This document shows, one piece after another, positions 9,301-19,494 of a DNA stretch of 64,000 nucleotides (the stretch's first letter is position 1; every line of letters begins with the position of its first letter). Below the pieces are notes generated by a model. It worked only from the letters and a program-made list of their open reading frames with translations, was not told the origin of the DNA and ran no database searches. The position numbers and the translations under genes were made by a program. The stretch is from the NCBI GenBank assembly GCA_949126835.1, contig OX421507.1, positions 32,254,882 through 32,318,881 of the forward strand. The letters run 5' to 3'. This stretch comes from Anisus vortex (Eukaryota > Mollusca > Gastropoda > Planorbidae).

Positions 9301-11640
9301 CACACGCCTATACACACACACTAAGTGGTAGTAATGTTAGTTAATAGAACATCATTAGTGTATGTCACAATACACTTGCACACACCTATACACACACACA
9401 CTAAGTGGTAGTAATGTTAGTTAATAGAACATCATTAGTGTATGTCACAATACACTTGCACACGCCTATACACACACACTAAGTGGTAGTAATGTTAGTT
9501 AATAGAACATCATTAGTGTATGTCACAATACACTTGCACACGCCTATACACACACACTAAGTGGTAGTAATGTTAGTTAATAGAACATCATTAGTGTATG
9601 TCACAATACACTTGCGCACACCTATACACACACCTATACACACACACTCAGTGGTAGTAATGTTAGTTAATAGAACATCATTAGTGTATGTCACAATACA
9701 CTTGCACACGCCTATACACACACCTATACACACACACTAAGTGGTAGTAATGTTAGTTAATAGAACATCATTAGTGTATGTCACAATACACTTGCGCACA
9801 CCTATACACACACCTATACACACACACTCAGTGGTAGTAATGTTAGTTAATAGAACATCATTAGTGTATGTCACAATACACTTGCGCACACCTATACACA
9901 CACCTATACACACACACTCAGTGGTAGTAATGTTAGTTAATAGAACATCATTAGTGTATGTCACAATACACTTGCACACCCCTATACACACACCTATACA
10001 CACACACACTAAGTGGTAGTAATGTTAGTTAATAGAACATCATTAGTGTATGTCACAATACACTTGCACACCCCTATACACACACCTATACACACACACT
10101 AAGTGGTAGTAATGTTAGTTAATAGAACATCATTAGTGTATGTCACAATACACTTGCACACGCCTATACACACACACTAAGTGGTAGTAATGTTAGTTAA
10201 TAGAACATCATTAGTGTATGTCACAATACACTTGCACACGCCTATACACACACCTATACACACACACACTCAGTGGTAGTAATGTTAGTTAATAGAACAT
10301 CATTAGTGTATGTCACAATACACTTGCACACGCCTATACACACACACTAAGTGGTAGTAATGTTAGTTAATAGAACATCATTAGTGTATGTCACAATACA
10401 CTTGCACACACCTATACACACACACACTAAGTGGTAGTAATGTTAGTTAATAGAACATCATTAGTGTATGTCACAATACACTTGCACACGCCTATACACA
10501 CACCTATACACACACACACTAAGTGGTAGTAATGTTAGTTAATAGAACATCATTAGTGTATGTCACAATACACTTGCACACGCCTATACACACACCTATA
10601 CACACACACACTCAGTGGTAGTAATGTTAGTTAATAGAACATCATTAGTGTATGTCACAATTCACTTGCACACGCCTATACACACACACTAAGTGGTAGT
10701 AATGTTAGTTAATAGAACATCATTAGTGTATGTCACAATACACTTGCACACGCCTATACACACACCTATACACACACACACTCAGTGGTAGTAATGTTAG
10801 TTAATAGAACATCATTAGTGTATGTCACAATACACTTGCACACACCTATACACACACACACTAAGTGGTAGTAATGTTAGTTAATAGAACATCATTAGTG
10901 TATGTCACAATACACTTGCACACGCCTATACACACACCTATACACACACACACTAAGTGGTAGTAATGTTAGTTAATAGAACATCATTAGTGTATGTCAC
11001 AATACACTTGCACACGCCTATACACACACCTATACACACACACACTAAGTGGTAGTAATGTTAGTTAATAGAACATCATTAGTGTATGTCACAATACACT
11101 TGCACACGCCTATACACACACCTATACACACACACACTAAGTGGTAGTAATGTTAGTTAATAGAACATCATTAGTGTATGTCACAATACACTTGCACACG
11201 CCTATACACACACCTATACACACACACACTCAGTGGTAGTAATGTTAGTTAATAGAACATCATTAGTGTATGTCACAATACACTTGCACACGCCTATACA
11301 CACACACTAAGTGGTAGTAATGTTAGTTAATAGAACATCATTAGTGTATGTCACAATACACTTGCACACACCTATACACACACCTATACACACACACACT
11401 CAGTGGTAGTAATGTTAGTTAATAGAACATCATTAGTGTATGTCACAATACACTTGCACACACCTATACACACACACACTCAGTGGTAGTAATGTTAGTT
11501 AAGTTAATAGAATATTATAATTAGTGTATATCACACATACACACACCTCCACTAACACTCTTACACACACACACTCAAGTGATAGTAATGTTAGTTAATA
11601 GAATATCATAATTATATTATGTATTATAGTATTAATATAT
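6301..11640 (+). repeat. 78-92-bp CA-rich minisatellite, about 60 copies
   Basis: Each unit has ctaagtggtagtaatgttag, ttaatagaacatcattag, (g/t)tatgtcacaatacacttg and a (ca)n segment with one or two cctatacacaca blocks. One block gives units of 78-80 bp and two give 90-92 bp. Frequent variants are gt/tt after catta, cacacgcc/cacaccc/gcgcacacc, and ctaag/ctcag. The outermost units at both ends (from 6301 and from about 11500) share an older form, taagttaatagaatat followed by tatatcacacata, not seen in the centre. Within the unit, taatgtt and aacatcatta can pair with a 2-nt bulge. Open frames here on both strands are repeat artefacts. Confidence 0.95.
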
Positions 11641-11795
11641 CACAATACACTTGCACACACCTAACACACTAACACACACTTACACACACACACACACTTG
11701 CACACACACACACTTGCACACACACTCACACTTGCACACACTTACACACATTTATATACACACATACATTCACACACACACACACACACACATCA
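11641..11795 (+). repeat. CA microsatellite and degenerate array end
   Basis: Runs of (ca)n broken by cttg, ctta and catt interruptions, including an uninterrupted ca run just before 11795. It continues from the last eroded minisatellite unit and probably shares its origin with the CA part of that unit. Confidence 0.85.
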
Positions 11796-12100
11796 TATTC
11801 TAAAGAATGTTTAAGTAGGCAGCCCTGTATACTGTACATTAGATTTACAATTAATTTTTTTTTAAATATTTGGCTAGTGTAGCATTTATTCTACAAAGCC
11901 ACATTATTATTTTAATATTATCACATAAAGGTTGGACTCAAGTCAGCAACTAGCATCAGTCCAGTGGTAGCTACTTGAAACTACAGAAATGACTACTCAA
12001 AGCACAAAGAAGAAGAACAACAACAAGATAACAAGATATAGTTAGTTTGTTTAATTAGCTTGAATAGATGTTGATTAGCATGATATTGTTAGGGTTGTCT
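11796..12100. other. Single-copy spacer between arrays
   Basis: About 300 bp of AT-rich sequence with an A-rich stretch (aagaagaagaacaacaacaa). No feature recognised. Confidence 0.45.
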
Positions 12101-12670
12101 AGGTTAGGGACGCGCAGTGATCTAGGTTAGGGATGCCCATCATTCTAGGTTAGGGACGCGAAGCGATCTAGGGTAAGGACATGCAGCGATGCCATTTAGA
12201 TTAGGGAACGCAAATGCTCCCATCTAGGTTAGAAAACGCAAGCGCTCCCATCTAGGTTAGAAAATGCAAGTGCTCCCATCTAGGTTAGAAAACGCAAGCG
12301 CTTACATCTAGGCTAGGGAACGCAATTGCTGTCATCTAGGTTAAGGAATGCATTTGCTGCCATCTAGGTTAGGGAACGCAAATGCTGTCAACTAGATTAG
12401 GGAACGCAATCGCTGTCATCTAGGTTAGGGAACGCAATCGCTGTCATCTAGGTTAGGGAACGCAATCGCTGTCATCTAGGTTAGGGAACGCAATCGCTGT
12501 CACCATCTAGGTTAGGGAACGCATTGCGATGACATCTAGGTCAGGGAACGCAAAGCGATGCCATCTAGGTCAGGGAACGCAGGCGTTTCCATATAGGTCA
12601 GGGAACACAGGCGCTGCCATCTAGGTTAAGGAACGCAACCGCTTCCATCTAGGTTAGGGAACGCATCTAT
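12101..12670 (+). repeat. 28-bp minisatellite with ctaggttaggg core
   Basis: About 20 units of the form catctaggttagggaacgca plus a variable (a/c)tcgctgt end. The most uniform copies are at about 12390-12510, and flanking copies are more diverged (aagcgatg, aggcgttt, ttaaggaa). Each unit contains one ttaggg, but the hexamer is not itself tandem. It leads straight into the 109-bp array. Confidence 0.93.
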
Positions 12671-13420
12671 GTTGTTTGTTTGTTTTTGACAGTTTGAAGG
12701 AGTTGTTTCAGTGTGCCCTGAAACAATTTTTTCTATTGTCTTGTTTATTAGGTTGTTCAGGTTAGGGAAGCATGCAAAGTCATCTATTTTTTTTTTACTG
12801 TTTGAAGGAGCTGTTTCAGCGTGCCCTGAAACAATTTTTTCTATTGTCTTGTTTATTAGGTTGTTCAGGTTAGGGAAGCATGCGAAGCCATCTAGTTTGT
12901 TTTTGACAGTTTGAAGGAACTGTTTCAGTGTGCCCTGAAACAATTTTTTCTATTGTCTTGTTTATTAGGTTGTTCAGGTTAGGGAAGCATGCGAAGCCAT
13001 CTAGTTTTTTTTTGACAGTTTGAAGGAACTGTTTCAGTGTGCCCTGAAACAATTTTTTCTATTGTCTTGTTTATTAGGTTGTTCAGGTTAGGGAAGCATG
13101 CGAAGCCATCTAGTTTTTTTTTGACAGTTTGAAGGAACTGTTTCAGTGTGCCCTGAAACAATTTTTTCTATTGTCTTGTTTATTAGGTTGTTCAGGTTAG
13201 GGAAGCATGCGCAGCCATCTAGTTTTTTTTGACAGTTTGAAAGAGCTGTTTCAGCGTGCCCTGAAACAATTTTTTCTATTGTCTTGTTTATTAGGTTGTT
13301 CAGGTTAGGGAAGCATGCGAAGCCATCTAGTTTTTTTTTGGACAGTTTGAAAGAGCTGTTTCAGCGTGCCCTGAAACAATTTTTTCTATTGTCTTGTTTA
13401 TTAGGTTGTTTACATGTCTG
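12671..13420 (+). repeat. About 109-bp tandem repeat, 7 copies, with hairpin
   Basis: Units begin near gacagtttgaagga(a/g)(c/t)tg and end in caggttagggaagcatgc, then gaagccatctag and a T run. Copies start near 12688, 12797, 12905, 13013, 13122, 13230 and 13341. Every unit carries the inverted repeat tgtttcag / ctgaaaca around a 6-nt loop (gtgtgcc-type) followed by caattttttctattgtcttg. The 3' part of the unit matches the 28-bp repeat to the left, so the long unit looks like a 28-bp repeat with about 80 bp inserted. Open frames through it are not supported as coding. Confidence 0.93.
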
Positions 13421-13762
13421 TTTGTTAGGTTAGAGATGCGCAGGCAGATAGTTTAGGGAAGCGCAGGCAACTAGGCTAGGGAAGGGAATGCAGCTAGTCT
13501 AGGGATGCGAAGTCAGCTAGGCTAGGGAAACGAAGTGCAGATAGGCTAGGGAAGCGAAGTGCAGCTAGGCTAGGGAAGCGAAGGTAAATAGGCTAGGGAT
13601 GCGAATGCAGCTAGGCTAGGGAAGCGAAGGCAGCTAGGCTAGGGATGCGAAGGCAGCTAGGCTAGGGCGGCGGCAGCAAAGCTAGGCTAGGGCGGCGGCA
13701 GAAAAGCTAGGCTAGGGCGGCGGCGGCAAAGCTAGGCTAGGGCGGCGGCGGCAAAGCTAGGC
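13421..13762 (+). repeat. 23-25-bp minisatellite with ctaggctaggg core
   Basis: About 13 units of the type agctaggctagggaagcga plus aggc, changing toward the right end into ctaggctagggcggcggc plus agcaaag. The last four units are the most GC-rich part of the window. The core differs from the 28-bp family by one base (ggct for ggtt), so the three adjoining arrays form one related series. Confidence 0.92.
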
Positions 13763-14091
13763 GTATTTGTTCAAAAATGTAAAAAAACAGTTTTATAGGA
13801 AGGAATATTCAGAGGAGTTTATTCAGCAAAGAAAAACGTGGATTTAGGCCTAATGTTCTTTGTACTAAGCCCTTAGGCTTAGGTCTTAGATTTAGATCGA
13901 TTGCGTACTGTCTGTAAAACGTAGGCCTACCTTCATTTTAAATAGTGAAATAGTAAATAGATGGGTATGTTCCTCTTTTTTTTTTGTTATAAAAGGTTGT
14001 TACATAAAGGGTGTTCCACTTTTTTGTTGAAAAATCCTCTTTTTCATCAAGATTGTTCCTCTTTTTAGTCCTTAGGGGTAGGCATGTCTGT
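13763..14091. other. AT-rich spacer
   Basis: Sequence with a T-rich stretch (ttcctctttttttttttg) and a partial echo of it (ttgttcctctttttag). No gene or larger repeat recognised. Confidence 0.45.
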
Positions 14092-14205
14092 ACATAACAT
14101 GTTGTATTTTTATGTATATAATATGTTGTATTTTTATGTATATAATATGTTGTATTTTTATGTATATACTATGTTGTATTTTTATGTATATAACATGTTG
14201 TATTT
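14092..14205 (+). repeat. 24-bp minisatellite, about 5 copies
   Basis: Units of ata(a/c)(t/c)atgttgtatttt plus tatgtat at 24-bp spacing. The fifth unit is broken off at tgtattt, exactly where the SINE begins (ggggcacgg), suggesting insertion of the SINE into or at the edge of the array. Because 24 is a multiple of 3, a short open frame runs through it, which is not evidence of a gene. Confidence 0.92.
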
Positions 14206-14430
14206 GGGGCACGGTAGCAGAGCAGAAGAGCGTTCGACTGGCGATCTGAATATCCTGGGTTCGAATCCTGGTGGAGGCTAAGATTTTTTCTCAGGACTCG
14301 AGGTTGCCCCTGAGTCTACCCAGCTCTGATGGGTACCTGACAATTAGTTGGGGTAAAGTAAAGGCGATTGGGCGTTGTGCTGGCCACACATCCCATAGTA
14401 TGCCATGGCCACAGAAACTGGTGAACATTG
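14206..14430 (+). mobile_element. tRNA-derived SINE, plus strand
   Basis: The head has an A-box-like ggtagcagagcagaagagcg (from 14213) and a canonical B box ggttcgaatcc (14258-14268). The body contains cagctctgatgggtacctga, ttagttggggtaaagtaaag, ggcgttgtgctggccacaca and ccacagaaactggtgaac. It is the best-preserved copy of the family also present at 928-1147 (minus) and, in reduced form, at 20005-20135. The intact Pol III boxes make it the likeliest of the three to have kept promoter activity. No clean target-site duplication could be assigned because both flanks are repetitive. Confidence 0.85.
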
Positions 14431-14520
14431 TAATATTTTGTATGCTTTGTGTATGTAATATTTTGTTTGCTTGTGTATGTAATATTTTGTATGCTTTGTG
14501 TAAAAATGCTTTTTCTGTGT
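14431..14520 (+). repeat. Short tandem tail after the SINE
   Basis: About three imperfect units of gtaatattttgt(a/t)tgcttt plus gtgtat follow the SINE body directly. They may be the SINE 3' tail, or a diverged continuation of the tgtatttt-rich 24-bp array on the other side. Confidence 0.7.
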
Positions 14521-14910
14521 AATATTGAGTGGAAAGGTCAGAATGCTGTGTAAGTATTATACACCAGTAAATGTTGTGTAATATTTACAATTATTAAGCA
14601 CTTAAATATTTATTAAGCTTCTAATTTGTAAATTTACATAACTGTAAATTATCTTAAAATTTGCTCCTTAATTAGTCGACAGTTTTCCACCTATCCTAAC
14701 CTTGAGTAAAGTTGCATAACTCCTTATTTTGAAAAAAAAAAAAATAATATAATTAAACAAACTTACTGTAAATAGATGAGCTTATGTCGATCGGTTCCGA
14801 TATTTTGTCATGGAATTAGGATACCTTTGTATCGGACTCAAATCCTACTGTTCAAGGCCTATTCAACTTGTACAATGCTAAAAATAACTCTTTTCTTGGC
14901 ATTACTTTTT
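14521..14910. other. AT-rich sequence
   Basis: AT-rich sequence with an A run near 14741. No gene or RNA recognised. Confidence 0.45.
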
Positions 14911-15345
14911 CTCTATTCCTAAAATTTTGGTTCCATTCCTGTATTTCTTGTAATAATTAAATCCTTTAGATGTATAATTTTATCTCTTCTTTTTTTGTAT
15001 TTTGATTCTGTTATTTAAATTGTTCATTCTATAAAAAAAATAGTTGAAACACAGATATTGTCAGGAAAGTTTGTTAATTATCTTAAGTTTGTTAATTATC
15101 TTAAGTTTGTAAGAAAAAACTTACTCTATTCCTAAAATTTTGGTTCCATCCCTAAATATTTTTTCTTCTAATTTTATTCTTTAAGATTTTAATTTTATCT
15201 ATTCTGTTATTTAAATTTTTCATTCTCTAATATTTACTGTGAAATATTTGTTGTATATATTTGTATCTGTACAATATCATTGTGTGTTGTTATAAAAAAT
15301 AGTTAAAACACAGATATTATCTGGAAAGTTTAATAATATTTATAA
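14911..15345 (+). repeat. Degenerate tandem duplication, about 213-bp offset
   Basis: ctctattcctaaaattttgg begins both copies (14911 and 15124). Both continue through a T-rich part, ttctgttatttaaatt, ttcattct, and taaaaaaaatagttgaaaca or its variant, to a shared cacagatatt..ggaaagttt end. The second copy carries an extra stretch of about 50 bp (ctaatatttactg to tgttgtta). A smaller duplication of ttgttaattatcttaag lies between them. Confidence 0.8.
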
Positions 15346-16050
15346 AATTATTTATGTTATAATTAAAATAATATATTTTCTTTCAAATATATGTTTTATT
15401 TTAATGTGTTGTAATTGTTGTTAGTGAGTTTTGCTGTTAAAGAATTTCTAATAGCAATAACAAATAGATTCAAATTTTACTTGTTACACACATTGTCTTC
15501 TAAAAGCTTATTTCTGGTTTGTACGCATTGTATACAAAAAATATCTCATTCAAGATAAGAGAAGCAAACACTATTTTACATTGACCTTGTGTGTTTGTCC
15601 AATATTTAGATTGTGTTGTTATGCCACAAATGTATATAATACACTATAATAAGTGAAGTATTATACACATGGCTAGCAAGGGCCACAACTTACCGTTAAT
15701 AAAAGTGAAATGAAATATAAACAAATATTTCTTTGAAATTGTATACAAATGTTTTTTATTTTATACATTGCGTTTAAATATTTTCAAAACAACAAAAATT
15801 TAACACCGCAGCAATCGTAGACACAATATAATATAATGATCTTGTTAAATATAAAAGACTGAATTTCACCTTTAAAATACATTTTCTAGCCTTTCTGAAT
15901 CAGGGCAAAGTGTCTAAAGATTGGAAACAAATTTTCAAAACAGACCCTTGAAGACAATTACCTGGATTAAAAGGCTTGCTAGCAAAATACTACAACATAA
16001 TATAAAATAAATCAATGGTCCACCATTAATACTGCTTTAGGAAAAAAAAC
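15346..16050. other. AT-rich sequence
   Basis: Strongly AT-rich with no gene, RNA or repeat that I can name, ending in an A run that touches the first unit of the 39-bp array. Confidence 0.45.
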
Positions 16051-18598
16051 GATCATGTGAGACATGGTTAATAGATGACTTGTCTAACCGATCATGTGAG
16101 ACAAGGTTAATAGGTGACTTGTCTAACTGATCATGTGAGACATGGTTAATAGATGACTTCTCTAACCGATCATGTGAGACAAGGTTAATAGATGACTTGT
16201 CTAACCGATCATGTGAGACATGGTTAATACATGACTAACCGATCATGTGAGACATGGTTAATAGATGACTTGTCTAACCGATCATGTGAGACATGGTTAA
16301 TAGATGACTTGTCTAACTGATCATGTGAGACATGGTTAATAGATGACTTGTCTAACTGATCATGTGAGACAAGGTTAATAGATGACTTGTCTAACCGATC
16401 ATGTGAGACAAGGTTAATAGATGACTTGTCTAACCGATCATGTAAGACATGGTTAATAGATGACTTGTCTAACCGATTATGTGAGACAAGGTTAATAGAT
16501 GACTAACCGATCATGTGAGACAAGGTTAATAGGTGACTTGTCTAACTGATCATGTGAGACATGGTTAATAGATGACTTCTCTAACCGATCATGTGAGACA
16601 AGGTTAATAGATGACTTGTCTAACCGATCATGTGAGACATGGTTAATACATGACTAACCGATCATGTGAGACATGGTTAATAGATGACTTGTCTAACCGA
16701 TCATGTGAGACAAGGTTAATAGATGACTTGTCTAACTGATCATGTGAGACATGGTTAATAGATGACTAACCGATCATGTGAGACAAGGTTAATAGGTGAC
16801 TTGTCTAACTGATCATGTGAGACATGGTTAATAGATGACTTCTCTAACCGATCATGTGAGACAAGGTTAATAGATGACTTGTCTAACCGATCATGTGAGA
16901 CATGGTTAATACATGACTAACCGATCATGTGAGACATGGTTAATAGATGACTTGTCTAACTGATCATGTGAGACATGGTTAATAGATGACTAACTGATCA
17001 TGTGAGACAAGGTTAATAGATGTCTTGTCTAACCGATCATGTGAGACAAGGTTAATAGATGGCCTGTCTAACCGATCATGTGAGACATGGTTAATAGATG
17101 ACTTGTCTAACCGATCACGTGAGACATGGTTAATAGATTACTTGTCTAACCGATCATGTGAGACATGGTTAATAGATGACTTGTCTAACCGCTCATGTGA
17201 GACATGGTTGATAGATGACTTGTCTAACCGATCATGTTAGACATGGTTAATAGATGTCTTGTCTAACCGATCATGTGAGACATGGTTAATAGATGACTTG
17301 TCTAACCGATCATGTGAGACATGGTTAATAGATGACTTGTCTAACTGATCATGTGAGACATGGTTAATAGATGACTAACTGATCATGTGAGACAAGGTTA
17401 ATAGATGTCTTGTCTAACCGATCATGTGAGACAAGGTTAATAGATGGCTTGTCTAACCGATCATGTGAGACATGGTTAATAGATGTCTTGTCTAACCGAT
17501 CATGTGAGACATGGTTAATAGATGACTTGTCTAACCGATCATGTGAGACATGGTTAATAGATGACTTGTCTAACTGATCATGTGAGACATGGTTAATAGA
17601 TGACTAACTGATCATGTGAGACAAGGTTAATAGATGTCTTGTCTAACCGATCATGTGAGACAAGGTTAATAGATGGCTTGTCTAACCGATCATGTGAGAC
17701 ATGGTTAATAGATGACTTGTCTAACCGATCACGTGAGACATGGTTAATAGATGACTTGTCTAACCGATCATGTGAGACATGGTTAATAGATGACTTGTCT
17801 AACCGCTCATGTGAGACATGGTTGATAGATGACTTGTCTAACCGATTATGTGAGACATGGTTAATAGATGTCTTGTCTAACCGATCATGTGAGACATGGT
17901 TAATAGATGACTTGTCTAACCGATCATGTGAGACATGGTTAATAGATGACTTGTCTAACTGATCATGTGAGACATGGTTAATAGATGACTAACTGATCAT
18001 GTGAGACAAGGTTAATAGATGTCTTGTCTAACTGATCATGTGAGACATGGTTAATAGATGACTAACTGATCATGTGAGACAAGGTTAATAGATGTCTTGT
18101 CTAACCGATCATGTGAGACAAGGTTAATAGATGGCTTGTCTAACCGATCATGTGAGACATGGTTAATAGATAACTTGTCTAACCAATCATGTGAGACATG
18201 GTTAATAGATGACTTGTCTAACCGATCATGTGAGACATGGTTAATAGATGACTTGTCTAACTGATCATGTGAGACATGGTTAATAGATGACTAACTGATC
18301 ATGTGAGACAAGGTTAATAGATGTCTTGTCTAACCGATCATGTGAGACAAGGTTAATAGATGGCTTGTCTAACCGATCATGTGAGACATGGTTAATAGAT
18401 GACTTGTCTAACCGATCACGTGAGACATGGTTAATAGATGACTTGTCTAACCGATCATGTGAGACATGGTTAATAGATGACTTGTCTAACCGATCATGTG
18501 AGACATGGTTAATAGATGACTTGTCTAACCGATCATGTGAGACATGGTTAATAGATGACTTGTCTAACCGATCATGTGAGACATGGTTAATAGATGTC
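16051..18598 (+). repeat. 39-bp satellite array, about 66 copies
   Basis: Units read gatcatgtgagaca(t/a)ggtt then aatagatgacttgtctaac with c or t before the next gatc. Short units that lack tgtcta-type bases (gatgactaac(c/t)gatc) recur. Variants (aggtgactt, gactt(c/g)tct, atacatgac, agatgg(c/t)(c/t)tg) repeat in blocks; for example the aaggttaatagatgg marker lies near 17040, 17428, 17657, 18117 and 18344, showing local higher-order duplication. catgt and acatg in each unit can pair. As 39 is a multiple of 3, an open frame of 13-residue repeats (SNRSCETWLIDDL) appears in several places, opening at TTG. Confidence 0.96.
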
Positions 18599-18604
18599 TA
18601 AAAG

Positions 18605-19494
18605 ATAAGATTTTGAAGTTATTAGCCTTTGGTGTTCGTGGCCCATTTGTTCAGGCTTTCTACATATGTCAGCCTTTGTCTTCCTCTGTCTCTCTTACCA
18701 GATATTTTCCTACACAAAGCCAGTCTTTCTATACCATTTTTCCTATAAATGTGTCCTAGGAATTTCATCTGTCTGTTCCTAATAGTTTTAATGAGTTCTC
18801 TTGAGGTACATGCTGTTTTCATTAGATTTATTTTCAGTCCATGATAATGATATTCTCATCATCCTTCTTAGAAACCACATTTCTACTGCCTCCAATCTTT
18901 TCCTTGTTTCACTATCAATACTCCAACATTCACACCCATATAAAAGAAAAGACCAAAATATCCCTTCAGTATGCGCAATTTGGTACATATTCTAATATTC
19001 CTGTTTTTCATGATATTGCTTAAGCTCATGAAGCTGTTTTTAGATATTGCGATTCTTCTTTTTATTTCCTTGTAGAGATCACCAATTCTTCGGTCTTACT
19101 GAGATTGAGTGTTAGTCCTTTAAGTCGGCTCTCCTCTACCACTTTATTTAGAATAGTTTGCAGGGCACTTTCTGATTCTGCCATTAGTAGCCTACTGCAT
19201 ATCTCAGATTATTTATATTCTTTCCTCCAACTTTACCATCTACGTGTTCGATATACCGGAGTATTATTTCACTGTAGATGTTGAAGAGGTCTGGTGATAA
19301 AGCATATCCCTGCCTGACTCCTCTCTTTATTGGTTTGAATGCACTTAACTCCCCTTCATATCTTATGGCAGTTTCTTGCTCCCAGTATAGATTTCTTATT
19401 ATTCTGAGGTCTTTACCATCTATATCTAGATCTTGTAATATAGGCCCTATTTAATAGATCTTGATGTTTGACTTTGTCAAATGCCTAGTCAAAT
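18605..19494 (-). mobile_element. Decayed non-LTR retrotransposon (LINE) RT remnant
   Basis: Minus-strand translation over several frames gives reverse-transcriptase landmarks in order: FD.AFDKVKHQDLL (about 19494-19450), RGVRQGYALSPDLFNIY (about 19326-19275), RYAVGY where YADD is expected (about 19205-19188), LMAESESALQTILNKV and LTLNLSKTE after it, then the C-terminal YGCECWSIDSETRKRLEA (18946-18890) and RQMKFLGHIYRKNG (about 18780-18740). In-frame stops and frameshifts separate these blocks, including one near 18815 that splits the C-terminal part. The catalytic YADD is lost, so the copy cannot encode active enzyme. No endonuclease domain is seen, as in a 5'-truncated insertion. The 3' end lies only a few bases from the end of the 39-bp array. 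Clade not assigned. Confidence 0.85.

Noticed and set aside
9737..10019. Overlapping open frames on both strands
   Set aside because: Both lie wholly within the CA-rich minisatellite and are open only because three successive copies share the same length; simultaneous openness on both strands is a repeat effect.
12626..13161. Minus- and plus-strand open frames of 60-105 codons
   Set aside because: They traverse the 109-bp repeats and share identical segments in each copy. No domain or gene signal is visible.
12101..13420. Telomere or interstitial telomeric repeat
   Set aside because: ttaggg occurs once per 28- or 109-bp unit and is never tandem as a hexamer.
13660..13762. CpG-island promoter
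   Set aside because: The cggcgg-rich stretch is only about 100 bp long and consists of the last four units of a minisatellite, with no exon or start signal downstream.
14211..14280. Functional tRNA gene
   Set aside because: The A and B boxes fit, but the arms do not form a good cloverleaf and a SINE body follows. The same applies at 4556-4620 and 20030-20080.
17025..18601. Repeat protein with SNRSCETWLIDDL units
   Set aside because: The frame persists only because 39 is a multiple of 3. It opens at TTG and is interrupted by shorter units, with no upstream ATG exon or other gene signal.
18801..19023. Plus-strand open frames opposite the LINE
   Set aside because: They are complementary shadows of the minus-strand reverse-transcriptase remnant.
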